Part shown: in pieces, positions 1 through 10,930 of the stretch
Layout: every line of letters begins with the position of its first letter
How positions within the stretch are numbered: the stretch's first letter is position 1
Origin: Lepidostoma basale
Taxonomy: Eukaryota > Arthropoda > Insecta > Trichoptera > Lepidostomatidae
Length of the DNA stretch: 64,000 nucleotides
NCBI GenBank assembly: GCA_022606425.2
Contig: JAHDVF020001361.1
Location: 310,001 to 374,000 of the forward strand
Direction of reading: 5' to 3'
Program-made: the position numbers and the translations under genes
The notes under the pieces: generated by a model
The model's database searches: none
Told to the model about the DNA's origin: nothing
Seen by the model: only the letters and a program-made list of their open reading frames with translations

Positions 1-94
1 AGGATAATTACAATTTATGTATAAAATTATAAATAAATCCTTTTTTTTTTTATTTGCATATGAATCACTCACTTTGTAGTTGGATATTTTTAAT

Positions 95-400
95 ATAACT
101 AACTAACTAACTAACCATTAAAGCGTCTCTCCGAAGGGGTAGGCAAAAGGAATGGACTGCCACACTGTTCTTTCCTGACATACTTCTTTCGTTTCTCCAA
201 CATTCATACATTTTGTGATGCACGCACGTCGATTTTTCCGACCCCTTACGTGGCCAATATCCAAAATTAGATTTATTTGATTTATGCTACGTTTTCCACG
301 GTCCTCCTCTATTTCTAGTCCCATTTACATCTTTAACATATATTTTTTAACATTATTTATATGTGTACAAACCATCTTAACGATTCATATGATTATGGGG
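95..400 (-). mobile_element. LINE-A 3' end, 5'-truncated
   Basis: Read on the minus strand this is the C-terminus of an RTE-like LINE (RGKRSI..., HVRGRKNRRACITKCMN, then WQSIPFAYPFGETL) followed by the tail (GTTA)n, seen here as TAAC repeats at 95-115. It matches more than a dozen copies in the window. Only the last ~70 codons are open and it is inactive. Upstream protein sequence has degraded beyond about 330. Confidence 0.8.
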
Positions 401-999
401 ATGATAATTTGTATATTTTACCTTAAAAGGGTATTTTCAAGTTTTAGAATAAAATCCGTCTATTTATTTATGACCTAAAAAGGTGATATTAGTCGAAACG
501 ATTGTTTTCTAAAATAAATAATATGAAAATTACATATTTATATCAAATAATAATGTATCTGACAAGGGATTTTGATTATTCAAAAGGATCATACAAACTC
601 AAAACATCCCTATCCGATAAGTAGAATATGGTGTTCTATTTAATTTTCAAATTCGTCGGAAAGGGTTGAAGGGGATGCCCCGCATTAAATCACCCGCAGG
701 AAGTATTGAGAATGGCGGGAAGCGGGTCGCTACTTCCGCTTCCGCTGTTCCGGGTTCTCGTGCGCCCTGGGCAGAGGTCGAGGGTGGCACCCCCGCGGGT
801 TTTGAATTTAATGGACATTCTAGAACGATCTCAAAATAAAAATACTTTTGAAATTGGAACGCGAACCATCATGTACTATATAAAATACTCTTCTATCATG
901 ACATACTCATTAAGTTGGAGCCTTCTATATTTACACGTCTGTTTCACCGACATGAAAATTGATTCATTTGAATAAACAATGTTTTTCTCGATCTGTGCT
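401..999. other. no gene recognised
   Basis: AT-rich sequence with a GC-richer patch at 660-810. Short open frames here resemble nothing that I know. Confidence 0.5.
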
Positions 1000-1590
1000 A
1001 TATTCTTCTTCTTCTTCCGTGTTGTAGACCTGTGTTGTCTGTTCTCCAGAGTGTTGCTCCTCCTGTGAGGTAGATTTCCAGCTGTCCTCCACGAGGAAGA
1101 GTCCCATGAGGATGATTATGAAGTGCAATATAATGGAGTCTGGTGCTGTCCATTCTTTGGACATGACCGTACCAGTCCCTTCTTCGCTGTCTACTCCATC
1201 TTACAATACCCTCAACCTCACATATCTTTTAAATTCTGGTGTTCCTCACGCGATCTCTCAGTGTCTTGACTGCTACAGCTCAGTGTCTGTATCTCGGAAA
1301 TCCTCAAAACTTCTTTGGTCCTGACTGTGTCTGCTCTTGCTTCAACGCCATATGTTATCTTTGGTCTTACGCATACTTTATAGATCTTACTCTTAATGGC
1401 CATGTCTTTGTTTTTTCATATTATGGATTTTAGGGCACCAGAGATTGCAGTTGCCTTGTTGACTTGGGCTTGTATTTCTTCTCGCTGCTCAGCTCCTCCA
1501 TCAGGGTCTATTTTATGATACCTGAAGTTCCTAACCTGTTCTATGGGTTGATTTTCTACAGCCAGGTTACAAATATATTCACATCATTTT
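1000..1590 (-). mobile_element. LINE-G fragment
   Basis: Minus-strand translation in changing frames gives KSKIYKVCVRPKITYGVEARADT, then the C-terminal SWKSTSQEEQ block shared with the copies at 19735 and 30605, and a GAAGAA-rich tail near 1000-1015. The upstream part (1440-1590) encodes the region before YGVEARADT. Several frameshifts and stops; a dead copy. Confidence 0.72.
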
Positions 1591-1659
1591 ATTATTTATT
1601 CAAGTAATGGGTAGAGCAAAAAACCTAAGAATACCGTGTTAAACATGTTAGCATGTACA

Positions 1660-1735
1660 AATCGATGACCTTCGTGGCAGAGTGGAAAGAGTGGAATGAC
1701 TGCCACACCAAAGATTATTTCTGTTGTTGATTGAA
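1660..1735 (+). mobile_element. SINE-1-like head, partial
   Basis: The stretch 'gaccttcgtggcagagtggaa' through 'gactgccacacca' resembles the box-A half of SINE-1 (17440, 22950). A second degenerate copy lies at 1998-2055. No box B is left in either. Confidence 0.4.
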
Positions 1736-1840
1736 ATTTTTTGGTAGAAGTTCATTGCAAATAATGAAAATAAAAAAAAATTATTAAGAATTTTTCTATG
1801 TTTATTTTAAGTGTAAAATCTACTTATTGATTTTCGTCTT

Positions 1841-1880
1841 CGACCGTTTTCGGCAGCTCGCTGCCATCTTCTGGACATCC
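1841..1880 (-). ncRNA. hammerhead-like motif, U4-to-A type
   Basis: Minus strand: CAGAAGA, T, GGCAG-CGAG-CTGCC hairpin, GAAA, then ACGGTC. It has the hammerhead layout, but core position 4 is A instead of U and there is one extra base before CGGTC. Same family as 18310, 28119, 52279 and 62251. Probably not catalytic. Confidence 0.45.
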
Positions 1881-1884
1881 ACCA

Positions 1885-2270
1885 GGGGTAGGCAGAGAAT
1901 ATGTACCATTAAAACTGATGTTTCCTGACATACCTAAGAATACCAATAAGAGCAAAAAACCTATGAATACCGTGTTAAACATGTAAGCATGTACAAATCG
2001 ATGACCTTCGTGGCGGGGGGGAAAGAGCTATGACTGCCAAACCAAAGATTAATTAAAAACTAATTAACCATCCCGCCGTTTCCTCGGAGGGGTAGGCAGA
2101 GGAGATGTACCGTTAAAAATGATATTTTCTGACATATCTCTCGAGCTTCCTCTACAATCATACATCAAAACATGCGCGCTTGACGATTTTTTCGACATTA
2201 TCGCCTTTAACTAATTCATTAATTTGGTTGTGCTATGATTTCCTCTGTCGTCATCGGCTTCTCTTTCAAT
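1885..2270 (-). mobile_element. LINE-A tail, degenerate pieces
   Basis: Two pieces of the LINE-A 3' end: 1885-1935 (GGGGTAGGCAGAG, then TTTCCTGACATAC) and 2060-2270 with the TAAC-type tail at its left. The second piece can be followed to the GRPRKTWHDQ region but has many changes. Confidence 0.6.
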
Positions 2271-2547
2271 TTAAACTGCTTATATACAACTATTTATTTA
2301 TTTGTAATTAAAAATTTGCTATAATTTGTTTGTTTCTTTTCTTATTATTAAATGTGGAAATATAAAATTAAATATATAAATCATCAGATATGTATATTCA
2401 GTATTCTTTTCTGTTAAAAAAATCGACGTGAATACATTAATACAATAGATTTATGAATGCAGAGGATATGAATGTATCATATATCAGCATATAAATTAAT
2501 GAAGATATATCATATCTGCTTACGTCCTCGGTGAAATACGTATTTTC
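2271..2547. other. no gene recognised
   Basis: AT-rich, nothing recognised. Confidence 0.5.
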
Positions 2548-2708
2548 TTTTTAAACTAACATCAATGATATTAGAATTTATTTAAAATCTTCAATGTGAG
2601 CAAAAAATAGCTCATTATTATGAAGAAGGAATCTGATCGTGTCCAGGCTTGAACCCATGTCCCCTGGATCAGGAACCAAGCATTCTATCCCCTAGACCAC
2701 CACTTTGT
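2548..2708 (-). mobile_element. SINE-2, tRNA-like head
   Basis: The reverse complement reads GTGGTGGTCTAGGGGATAG... GATCCAGG... GGGTTCAAGCCTGGACACG, a tRNA-like A and B box pair, followed by an AT-rich body ending near 2548. The same element is inserted at 58637 on the plus strand. It is not a tRNA gene: there is no proper acceptor stem and the body is that of a repeat. Confidence 0.68.
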
Positions 2709-2856
2709 TAGTAATTTTAAATATTTTTAATTATTATATTTAAAAAAAATACAAAGTTATTTTTTAAATTCTCAGTTCAGTATATAATACAGATGGAAAA
2801 ATTATTTCCTTTTATATAATGACAAACATTTAGTTTTACTAAATTCGTTCTTAATT

Positions 2857-3255
2857 TTGACCAGTTGCGGTAGATCGCTGTCATCTTTTGGGATAACTCT
2901 TCTCTGGTTTCAATCCTGGGATTGGTTTGCAACAATTTCCTCCATTATTCTCTTCCATTTTTCCCTGTCTTGTGCGGCTCTTTTGAGATCTGCATATGAT
3001 GAGCAGCGTACGTCCACCAACAGGTCCTCCAGGTACTCTCGGCGTGGGCGTCCCCTGAGTTTGTCCCCTCGATCATACCCTCCATTATGGCATGCAAGAG
3101 ACCTTCTTGACGTATTACATGGCCGATCCATCTTGCACGCCTTTCGGACAAGGTCCTGAGCAGGTGCCTTCCTCCTTCGATTCCTTGAAGAACTTCCTCA
3201 TTCGTGATGTGGTCTCTCCAGGAAATTCCAAAGTATTGGGATAACAAGTAACTAT
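2857..3255 (-). mobile_element. LINE-H C-terminal fragment
   Basis: Minus frames give FGISWRDHITNEEVLQ, RRARWIGHVIRQEGLLHAIM, then after a frame change GRPRREYLEDLLVDVR and KRAAQDREKWKRIMEEIV. This is the post-thumb C-terminus of a LINE. One frameshift lies between the two halves (about 3050-3130). Related copies are at 48975 and 57788. Confidence 0.78.
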
Positions 3256-3256
3256 A

Positions 3257-3351
3257 TTTCTCCAATGATTGATACGAATGAAAACGTCTGTTTTGTAGAA
3301 GATTTATTGCATTATATTTGAATGACATGTGTCGCCTTTGTCTAAGGCAGT
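3257..3351 (+). repeat. H8 hammerhead-derived arm
   Basis: Contains ATACGAATGAAAACGTCTGT followed by a reversed hammerhead-like block (GACATGTGTCGCC...AAGGCAGTATC). This is one arm of the H8 palindromic element best seen at 47310-47575 and 61625-61880. Confidence 0.55.
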
Positions 3352-3645
3352 ATCTTCTTCTTCTGCTGCTTTTAGACCTTTGGTCTATTCTTGTAGTCAG
3401 GCTCCTCTGTCTTGGGAAGTTAACTCCCAGCTATCTCTCCAACTCTTTAGTGGACGGTAGCCAGCAGGAATCTGATGCGCCACAACGTGTGGGATCCAAG
3501 AGTAGTCCACCCTCTGCACGTACACATTCCAGTATCTTTTGCATTGTCTGCCCAATTTTACAATTTTTTTAACCTTGCAGATTTTGCGGAAAGCCGTGTT
3601 CCTCGCCTTATCTCGAAGAGTCTTTCCTGCTATTGTTCTCATATA
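3352..3645 (-). mobile_element. LINE-G fragment
   Basis: Minus frame encodes AGKTLRDKARNTAF, LGRQCKRYWNVYVQRVD, HQIPAGYRPLKSWRDSWE and TSQDRGA: the LINE-G C-terminus. Substitutions remove the usual RRYWRDHVER spelling. Confidence 0.7.
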
Positions 3646-3850
3646 TATTACAAACAACAACAAACCATCACGCCGTTTCTCCGCAGGGACAGAGAGAATG
3701 GACCGCCACACTACTTTATCCTGACATACCTTTCTGCCTTCCTCGATTCTTTCGGCTTCTAACATGACCAACCTTTAAAATTTGATTAACTGGTAAGGCA
3801 TTTTCAAATATTTCTTCTATATACGCCACGTGTTGTTATGATGGTTTATT
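3646..3850 (-). mobile_element. LINE-B 3' end
   Basis: Starts with AACAACAAC (the (GTT)n tail read backwards), then CCATCACGCCGTTTCTCCG and the C-terminal coding region. It abuts the LINE-G piece, so one inserted beside the other. Confidence 0.72.
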
Positions 3851-4544
3851 TCTAGTTTGCTTGTCATTTACGTCAAATATAATAAAATTTCTATTGTTCA
3901 AGAAACATAACAGCTCAAGAATATTTTTCCAACTTAAAATTTCATTAATTTGATCTTGATACGTTTTTCTTATAATTCGTAGATTCGCTAAAAATATACA
4001 TTTAAAATAAGTTTCAATAATCAAGTTTTAAATTATACAGAATCACCTTTATCCGCTTTCGCTCGCCGCACCGTTGTTATAACTTTGTACAAAGTCAAGT
4101 TTTTTTTTTACAATTTATGTTAAGCTGAGGTTCATTGAAATAATTCCGATTTAATTATTGGAACAAACAGGCAAAAAAATTCAATATTCCAACGGACATC
4201 CCCGGATTTGAATACCGCTCGAGGAACAAAAATTTAAATACAGAAAAACCGTTCGAAATTTAAAAATCACGTAACGAATTATGAATTCTCTCCGAGGGAG
4301 GTTTCGCGAGTTTCAATTGTTTAGAATTCCCGTTATTTAAATTTTTTAGTATTCGGATACCGAATTTAATCATTAACGAACATTTGGTATTTGAAACAAT
4401 ACGATTTCTGAGAATATATTTGATTGAAAAGATACCACAAAAAGGTAACGAAATATTTTACATAAAATTAAATACAAGAAAAAAATCTTAAATAAGTACT
4501 GACCTATCATATAATATATTGTACGAGTATATACATAACCTATT
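3851..4544. other. no gene recognised
   Basis: AT-rich sequence without similarity to the repeat families named here. Confidence 0.5.
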
Positions 4545-4740
4545 TCTTTTGATTAATCAGCGGATATTTCGAGAACTCGACCTTGCTAGAGAATGTTGGT
4601 CTTTTTGTATCTGATAGATTTCTCCAACAGCGACAGCATTGATTGTTTTACCTACCGGCCGTCAGATCTGACCTGCCTGTGGTGATATCGGTGGGAAGAA
4701 CAATTAGTCTGCTGAACGACCTCATCTCTCTATCCTCATC
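4545..4740 (+). mobile_element. LINE-K fragment
   Basis: Matches the LINE-K C-terminus by DNA: the codons for ...GYFENS..., LRQRQH, FYLPAGR and VGRAISLLN are still visible at 4557-4720, with substitutions. No (TGATTT)n tail follows. Confidence 0.6.
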
Positions 4741-5255
4741 GAGCCACATTTTTACGACTCACGTGATTGACATTTAAAATGTTATAACTGTTGTTCTATC
4801 ACATTTCTCGGCTCTTCTTTTTACATATTTCACACCATCTTACTGATCATTTATTTATATTGTTTTTAACGTTTTCGTCATTTTTTTATAAAAGAGTATT
4901 GCTCCGGTAGTTTTAGTCCAAGGGGGTTTGCAGCAAAGTGTAATATTTTTGGCTGGTTCTTGGGATACCAATTGGACCTTTTATATAGTTGTTTCCCGTT
5001 GCTTTCCACATTTGTATACATCAAGTTATTTGAACTAAATTACCGTATACAACATTATAGCTTTTTATTCTTACGACGTGTGATAGGTAGCTAATATATT
5101 GCCATTCAATTTTCACGTGAATTCTACACCAGACTAAATACAACCACGAAGGTAGTCTATTTATTACGAAAAGTAAACTCACCTTTTATATCGTTTGAAT
5201 GATAACAGATTATATGTTCCGAATTTATTCTATTTGCTTCGTTTTTTACTCATAT
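4741..5255. other. no gene recognised
   Basis: AT-rich, nothing recognised. Confidence 0.5.
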
Positions 5256-5665
5256 ATCTTAACAACAACAACAACAAACCATCACGCTTTTTCTCCGTAG
5301 GGGTAGGCAGAGAGAATGGACCGCCACACTTCTCTATCCTGGCACACTTCTTAAAATTCCTCCACATTCACACAACGAGTCACACACGCACGTTGATTCT
5401 TATTACATGACCAACCTTTAAAATTTGATTAATTTGGGCATACCATTTTTCCTCGGTCTGCTTCGACTCTGTACTCTATTTACATCATTAACGTATACTT
5501 TCTTAACCATTATTTTTCCATCCATGCGCTCCATATGTCTGAACCAACACAGCGATCCTTTCATAAATTTGTTCATAATACCTTCTTCCGCTCTACATTT
5601 CTTTCTTATATCAGCATTTAAGATTCTGTCGTATATCGTTCAACCACACATATATCGTGACATGT
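5256..5665 (-). mobile_element. LINE-B 3' end
   Basis: Begins with the reversed (GTT)n tail (AACAACAACAACAAC), then the C-terminal region up to the RMCG block near 5660. Reading frame broken by indels (5350-5370 lacks several codons). Confidence 0.75.
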
Positions 5666-5680
5666 AAAATTTGGTTTTAA

Positions 5681-6248
5681 CCTTTACACGTCGTTCAAAT
5701 CCCAACGGTCCCGTACGGGACCGGTGATAATGGTGCATTTCGCTATCGGATTACGCTGATTTATGAAAATAGTATTCAAAATATGAATATTAGCTTACGT
5801 AAATAATGTCTTTGAGATACCGATCCATCATTTTATTTTCAGTTGCGATAAATATTTTTGTCATAATGCGTAATATTAGTATTTATAACTGAGTTTCAAG
5901 GTCAACTCTTGGGATATGCGTTGTTTTATTACGGTCTTCCTAATAAAATTCACAATCTTCATCACTGCCTAAAATAGGTCTATGCATAGACAAATGTTTT
6001 AAAATTAGGCATACGAAAAAAAACGTTTTACTTTAATGTGTTATTATATTGTATAAAATGTGAAAAATGTAAATAAAACTTTTGTAAATTATAAACAATA
6101 TTTTATCTTGATAATGCTTATTTTTTACTTAAATAAGACGACTAATTTTAGAGATATAATTATTTTATAATAGCTAAGCGTAGGTCAAAATATATATAAA
6201 AAATGCTCGGGCAGTGGGCTACCATTATCGCCCGCGGCGCACGAGCGC
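5681..6248. mobile_element. possible piggyBac-like short element
   Basis: Flanked by TTAA at 5677-5680 and 6249-6252. The left end reads CCTTTACACGTCG and the right end, reversed, GCGCTCGTGCGCC; both carry GATAATGGT about 45 and 20 bases inside. The ends do not form a clean inverted repeat, so the superfamily call is weak. No coding sequence inside. Confidence 0.35.
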
Positions 6249-6254
6249 TTAAAG

Positions 6255-6525
6255 CTTAGGTTCTCAAAGGCGATAACGCCCCCTCGTGGGCGTTTGAGAT
6301 TTTCAGGGGGGCAGTAGAAGACCCAGAAAAAATAGAGAGCGTGGGCAGTAAAACAAATATAGCCTTAAAAACACGCTAATCACGTAGGTACTAATAAAGC
6401 AAATTAAACTTTAATATTGGTTTATTTTGTTTTTGTTTGTATTGTAATCGTTTTCCCATATTTCGAATATTTGGAATAACTTTTACTCAAGGGAGCGGTA
6501 GCCCAGAAAGTATTGGAAACCTATG
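6255..6525. mobile_element. hAT-like MITE (271 bp)
   Basis: Left end CTTAGGTTCTCAAAG and right end (reversed) CATAGGTTTCCAATA form an imperfect terminal inverted repeat of the hAT type. Flanking octamers GCTTAAAG and GTTTAATG match at 6 of 8 positions, as expected of an old 8-bp target duplication. GC-rich subterminal repeats (GATAACGCCCCC, GGGCGTTT). Another left end of this type is at 14872. Confidence 0.5.
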
Positions 6526-6533
6526 GTTTAATG

Positions 6534-7224
6534 GTTAATCATTCTTTTGTTAGGTTATGTGAAATTAAGATTTAATTAAGAAAGCATAAAATTTGAGTTT
6601 ATCCTCATTCCTTTTCAGGATATAGTCTATAATTTCTAAACCTTTTATGTCATGACAAAAACGGCGCTTACCTTGAAACTTTTCAATTGCGAAGCAAACG
6701 TAAGATTTTACGAATAATCGTAATTCAAATTTGTTTAAATTCTGAGAAGCTTTACTTAATTATCGTTGTATAGAGCTTTTAAAACAAAATAATAAACGTC
6801 AAGTACTTACCCAGTTGCGCAACGTGAAGTTTGTGGCGAAACATTTAATTTCACCTTGATACCCTGATCTGAAACAAAAACAAAAATATGTATTATATTT
6901 CAGTTATTTTTGTTAAAGAAATTCGATTCGCGGAAACATAAAATACTGTTTAATCATTTATTAAGGGTAACATACAGCGATATCAATAACATATATTAGA
7001 AAATAATACACTTAAAAAATAAATAAAGGGCATGCTACCACAAATATTAAAACATGTTAACATTTAACAGACGACAGTAAGAAACGAGATTAAAGTTCGA
7101 CTAAGACAAAATGAGGCTTAGCAAAATAATTAAGAAACAAAAATAATAATAATGTAAAAAATAAAAATAATAAATAATAATAGAAAGTACTATATATGAT
7201 AATATCATGTAATATTATGGTCTC
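6534..7224. other. no gene recognised
   Basis: AT-rich; A-rich simple sequence at 7110-7190. Confidence 0.5.
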
Positions 7225-7259
7225 ATCCACGCCGACGTTTTCATTCGTATCATATTTCA

Positions 7260-7536
7260 GCCGTGCCACACTGTTTTAAACAAGCTCTCCACATCGGTCT
7301 CCACCGGCGGTTTAAAACTGTGTAGACCCTAGTTTGAAACCAAAATTCGTTTAACCTTCAACAAACTTTGTGGACGGACGCGCATAGTATGCGTGTGGAT
7401 CCACCGTTTAAACACGCATTCCACATGTGGAGAGCTTGTTTACAACAGTATGTGGACGCTACACCAACCGTGGGCTCCACAGCTCTCCACCAAGGTCACC
7501 CCTGTGGAGAGTTTGTTTCAAACAGTGTGGCACGGC
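7260..7536. mobile_element. 277-bp MITE with ~36-bp inverted ends
   Basis: Left end GCCGTGCCACACTGTTT and the same sequence reversed at the right end; the inverted repeat continues through AAACAAGCTCTCCACA with two mismatches. The motif TGTGGAGAGCTTGTTT recurs inside at about 7425, so the ends are also subterminal repeats. No clear target duplication and no coding region; superfamily unknown. Confidence 0.72.
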
Positions 7537-7537
7537 C

Positions 7538-7598
7538 TTAATGATGAAAGTGGATAGGTCAAGGATTGGTCAATGACCAATCCTTTTTCATCATTAAT
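7538..7598. repeat. perfect hairpin
   Basis: AAGGATTGGTC (7561-7571), AAT loop, GACCAATCCTT (7575-7585), enclosed by TAATGATGAAA and TTTCATCATTA. It sits at the turn of the H8 palindrome. Confidence 0.65.
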
Positions 7599-7734
7599 AC
7601 GAATGAAAACGTCTGTGTGTTCGAAGTTTTATTGGATTATATACAGGTATATTATATTTTATTGGAATGAAATATTTCGCCTTGCTAAGATCACCTTATT
7701 AAGATCAAGGTTCAAAAACCATGGATAACCATTT

Positions 7735-8075
7735 CACATTACGGTTATCAAATCAAATTAAATCAATCAAATCAAATCAGTTAATTTTCTCAAAAGATAT
7801 TACAAACAACAATTATAAATAGTTAAAGGCATCTATTGAGAACAGGTATAACATAAAAAATATATAATACCAGGAACGCATGAGAGATGGTTCGACATTA
7901 GGAATACAAGATACTCTCCATTGTCAAGAGTATTTGTCTTCTGAACGTACTTTCACGAATATGAAAGCCATCGATCTCCGAAGCGTTCATGTTCAGCAGT
8001 TTGATTGCTCTCCCCACCGGCATCACCAGAGGCAGATTATGATAAAAATTCGAAATATACCTATTCATAAATACA
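7735..8075 (-). mobile_element. LINE-K 3' end
   Basis: Starts with the reversed (TGATTT)n tail (ATCAAATCAAAT), then the 3' UTR motifs ...GATATTACAAAC and CAGGAACGCATGAGAG, and the codons of VGRAIKLLN and FRRQILLTL reversed. Truncated in the VMPVGRAI region. Confidence 0.72.
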
Positions 8076-8079
8076 TCAT

Positions 8080-8604
8080 TTTATTTTTACGATGGTGTGA
8101 AATTTATTATTTTTCTGAATTCCCTTATATGAGTAGCAAGCAGAGCAATTAAGAAAAGATCCTGCAAAACTGTGGATGCTGCTTGCATCACAATCGTTCC
8201 CGCCTACGCTGGAACTGAGAGTTATCACGTGCGTCCCAAATTTCGATTGACCCTTGACCCTTAGAGATTGAATCATATGCATCCATTAGGGCCACATGCC
8301 TTACAGATATTACGACCTATCGTCAAATATATCACTTATTATATACAAAAAGGTTCAATATTACTGATATTTCAAATAAAAAAATAAAAACACATTTTTG
8401 CTGTTTATTATAAAAAGATTTATTATAATTATTATCCTTTATTTTAATACAAAGAAAAACGGCGCCATCCTTGCGTCATACAAACAGGTTCCATCCATTT
8501 TATGAATATGGTCTTAAAGGTAAATGATTTGTTTATTATAAAATTGTATACAACTTTTCAATTGTGGTTATAACACAAAAATATTTTTATCTCTGAAATG
8601 ATAT
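8080..8604. other. no gene recognised
   Basis: Nothing recognised. Confidence 0.5.
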
Positions 8605-9057
8605 ATAAATAAACGGAACTGGCAGAAGAAAGATGAGAGCAGAATAAATGCGGTAGAGATGATGTCCAAAAGACGTACGTGTGGTAGAACGATAAACGAC
8701 AGAATCTCAAAAGCTGATATAAGAAAGGAATGTAGAGCGGAAGAAGGTATTATGAACAAAATTATGAAAGGATCGCTGCGGTGGTTCGGACAGAAAAATA
8801 ATGTTTGATAAAGTATACGTCAATGATGTAAACGGAGCCGAGTTAGACCGAGGAAAACATGGCATGAAAAAATTAATCAATTTTTAAAAGTTGGTCATGT
8901 TAGAAGTCGGAATAATCGACGTGCGTGTATGACTCGTTGTGTGTGGAAGTAGAGGAAGCTAGAGAAGTGTTTCAGGATAGAGTAATGTGGCGGTCCATTC
9001 TCTCTGTCTACCCCTACAGGGAAACGGCGTGATGGCTTGTTGTTGTTGTTGTTAAAA
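8605..9057 (+). mobile_element. LINE-B 3' end with (GTT)n tail
   Basis: Carries NWQKKDESRINAVEMM-type codons, KECRAEEGIMNKIMKGSLRWFG, then a deletion, GRPRKTWHEKINQF and the tail GATGGCTTGTTGTTGTTG. Frame broken near 8795 (loss of the HMERM block). Confidence 0.78.
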
Positions 9058-9586
9058 TGATATATTTTCTAATGTAAAAAATGGCTCTATCAGTTAGGTC
9101 ATGCAAGTTTCATATATGTTCTTGTATTTTGTGTACGGAAGTCTAACGGATAGTCTATGTCAAATAAGCTTATTTACCAACTTTTCTTTCTTATACCGGA
9201 AATAACAACTGAAAATAAATAACCCCATTCGTCTAAGAGACTTCGTGGAAAGAAATCTTGGAGTTGGAAAAAGTGTGAAATTGAAAAACTGTAGTAATAA
9301 TGAAATTTTCACGAATTTTCAAGCAGAAAACAAGAAAAGAATTTAAGACAGAAAAAAATGGCTGTAATAAAATTATGAAAGTATCACTTAAATGGCCACA
9401 AGAAACTAATAGATAAAGAAAAATCCATCCAAGTGGTGTTAAAATAAGTGATAGAACGTAGAGTAATACATGGTAAGATCAAAGTAATCGTTTGATAAAA
9501 TACGCCATTTTTGAAATAACAAAAAAGGAAAATTCCACATAATACTAAAGAGGAATGTCTGGATAAAAAAGTATCCAACTCTATAG
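9058..9586. other. no gene recognised
   Basis: AT-rich. 9360-9600 has faint similarity in order to LINE-A (IMKVSLKWPQ...) but too weak to call. Confidence 0.4.
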
Positions 9587-10136
9587 CACATTTTTGGGGG
9601 ATGTGGTGAGAGTTGAAAGACGTTGGAGGTTTCAGCGTTTATTGCAGGTCACAAGTAATCATACGTTACAGTATAATGTACTCATAATGGAGCGTGGCTG
9701 GATGTCGATAGCAGCGAGGTGGAGTCCGGGTGGTGAGCAGTAGAGGATGATGGCTCGCTGGGCAGTAGCATCGGTCGGCTGGAGCGAAGATTCGTCGGAA
9801 GTTACGTCGTAGCAGTGTAGACAGTTGTGTAGCTCGGTAGGAAGGTCGGAGGTTTCTCGTACGTAGACTTGACGGCGTAGACTCGTGTCGGTTAGAAGTC
9901 GCAATACTGACTGACGTATTGGGTGGTCGGATGTACCGCTTTTATATGCTTTGCTTTCATTATCACACGATGCTCTGCTCTAGTGACCTAGTGACCAAAC
10001 CGAATAAATCTGGGCCTTCGAATCGTCAGTTTTGATAAGTAGGTCCTAAGTCAGGCGTTTTTCGGTTATTCGTGTCATATATTTCTTCATGAAATATGCT
10101 TATATGGGTTATGCATTTAACCCCGACACATCTATT
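9587..10136 (-). mobile_element. possible solo LTR
   Basis: On the minus strand the unit has, in order, TGTCGGGGTTAAATGC near its start (10132), a TATA box (CATATAAAAGCGG near 9950) and an AATAAA signal (near 9638), the layout of an LTR promoter and poly(A) site. The whole is bounded by CTATAG at 9581-9586 and 10137-10142, a possible 6-bp target duplication, although the hexamer is itself a palindrome. No second copy or internal region in the window. Confidence 0.4.
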
Positions 10137-10142
10137 CTATAG

Positions 10143-10621
10143 ACAGTATATAAGTAGCTATAAGTAGGAAAACGGAGTGATGATCCGTTAGTAATTAAGG
10201 GACAATATAATGACTTGTTTTGAAAATATGCTTACGTCATGTAACAAAACAATAAAGATCTGATGGTACCCAACCTCATAACGGCGTTCCCCAAGGAGTC
10301 GTAATGGGTCCCGGCCGAATAGTAAAAAGCGTGGTACCGTCTTGTTGACGATAGACCGCAGTGCTCGCGAGGGATTGCCTCGTTTATTCCGTTTCGTATA
10401 TTTCTCACCCTCACCTTAGTGACACTAAAGCTACCAAGACGATAAAAATAAAAACATTTCGGTGCAATTTATTTCCTGGGTTCATTTAAAAAAAAATTGC
10501 TATGAAACTTTGAAATAGAAAAGACAAAGAACACATGATACACATTTTTTTGTTCACAAAGAACTTCTTATTCAGATTATAGTTTACAAAGATCTCCACT
10601 TATTGAAATCAACTGTTTTCC
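10143..10621. other. no gene recognised
   Basis: Nothing recognised. Confidence 0.5.
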
Positions 10622-10930
10622 TTGTTACTAACTAACTAATTAACCATCACGCCATCTCGCCGAAAGGGTAGGCAGAAAGAATGGACTGCCACACTTCAAC
10701 CGATGTGGCATTCCATCCTTCTCTTTTCGCCCGGCGGGAGACGCGGTGTGATGGGTTGCGAACCTCATCGCCACCAATAGGCATCTCCCGCGCACACTTC
10801 GATTGTTCAACATCCAAAAAATGAATCTAAAACAAATAATATAAAATTAAATAACAAAATAAAAATAATTTAACACAAAATGTTATTTTTAGATGGTGCA
10901 CATACGAGTATAGTCTATTTAATTTATGTT
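10622..10930 (-). mobile_element. SINE-T, LINE-A-tailed non-autonomous element
   Basis: The last ~70 bases (right to left: GTGTGGCAGTCCATTC, GGCAGA, (GTTA)n) are the LINE-A 3' end, but upstream of it the sequence is unrelated: a GC-rich block with GGTTCGCAACCC (a good box-B match) and GCGGGAGATGCC, then an AT-rich part to ~10930. The same composite occurs at 45185, 53755 and 56980, so it is a real element that probably uses LINE-A machinery through the shared tail. Confidence 0.72.

Larger units (their letters stand above)
7225..7700. repeat. H8 palindromic element split by a MITE
   Basis: The reversed arm CGACGTTTTCATTCGTAT (7233-7250) and the forward arm ATACGAATGAAAACGTCTGT (about 7599-7618) lie on either side of the 277-bp MITE. 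The forward arm goes on to a degenerate hammerhead block (GAAATATTTCGCCTTGCTAAG) near 7670-7690. Confidence 0.5.

Noticed and set aside
4741..5255. Exon-like short frames
   Set aside because: No splice-site pattern or conserved protein could be supported.
7561..7585. Hairpin as a transcription terminator
   Set aside because: Eukaryotic repeat context; it is the turn of a palindromic element.
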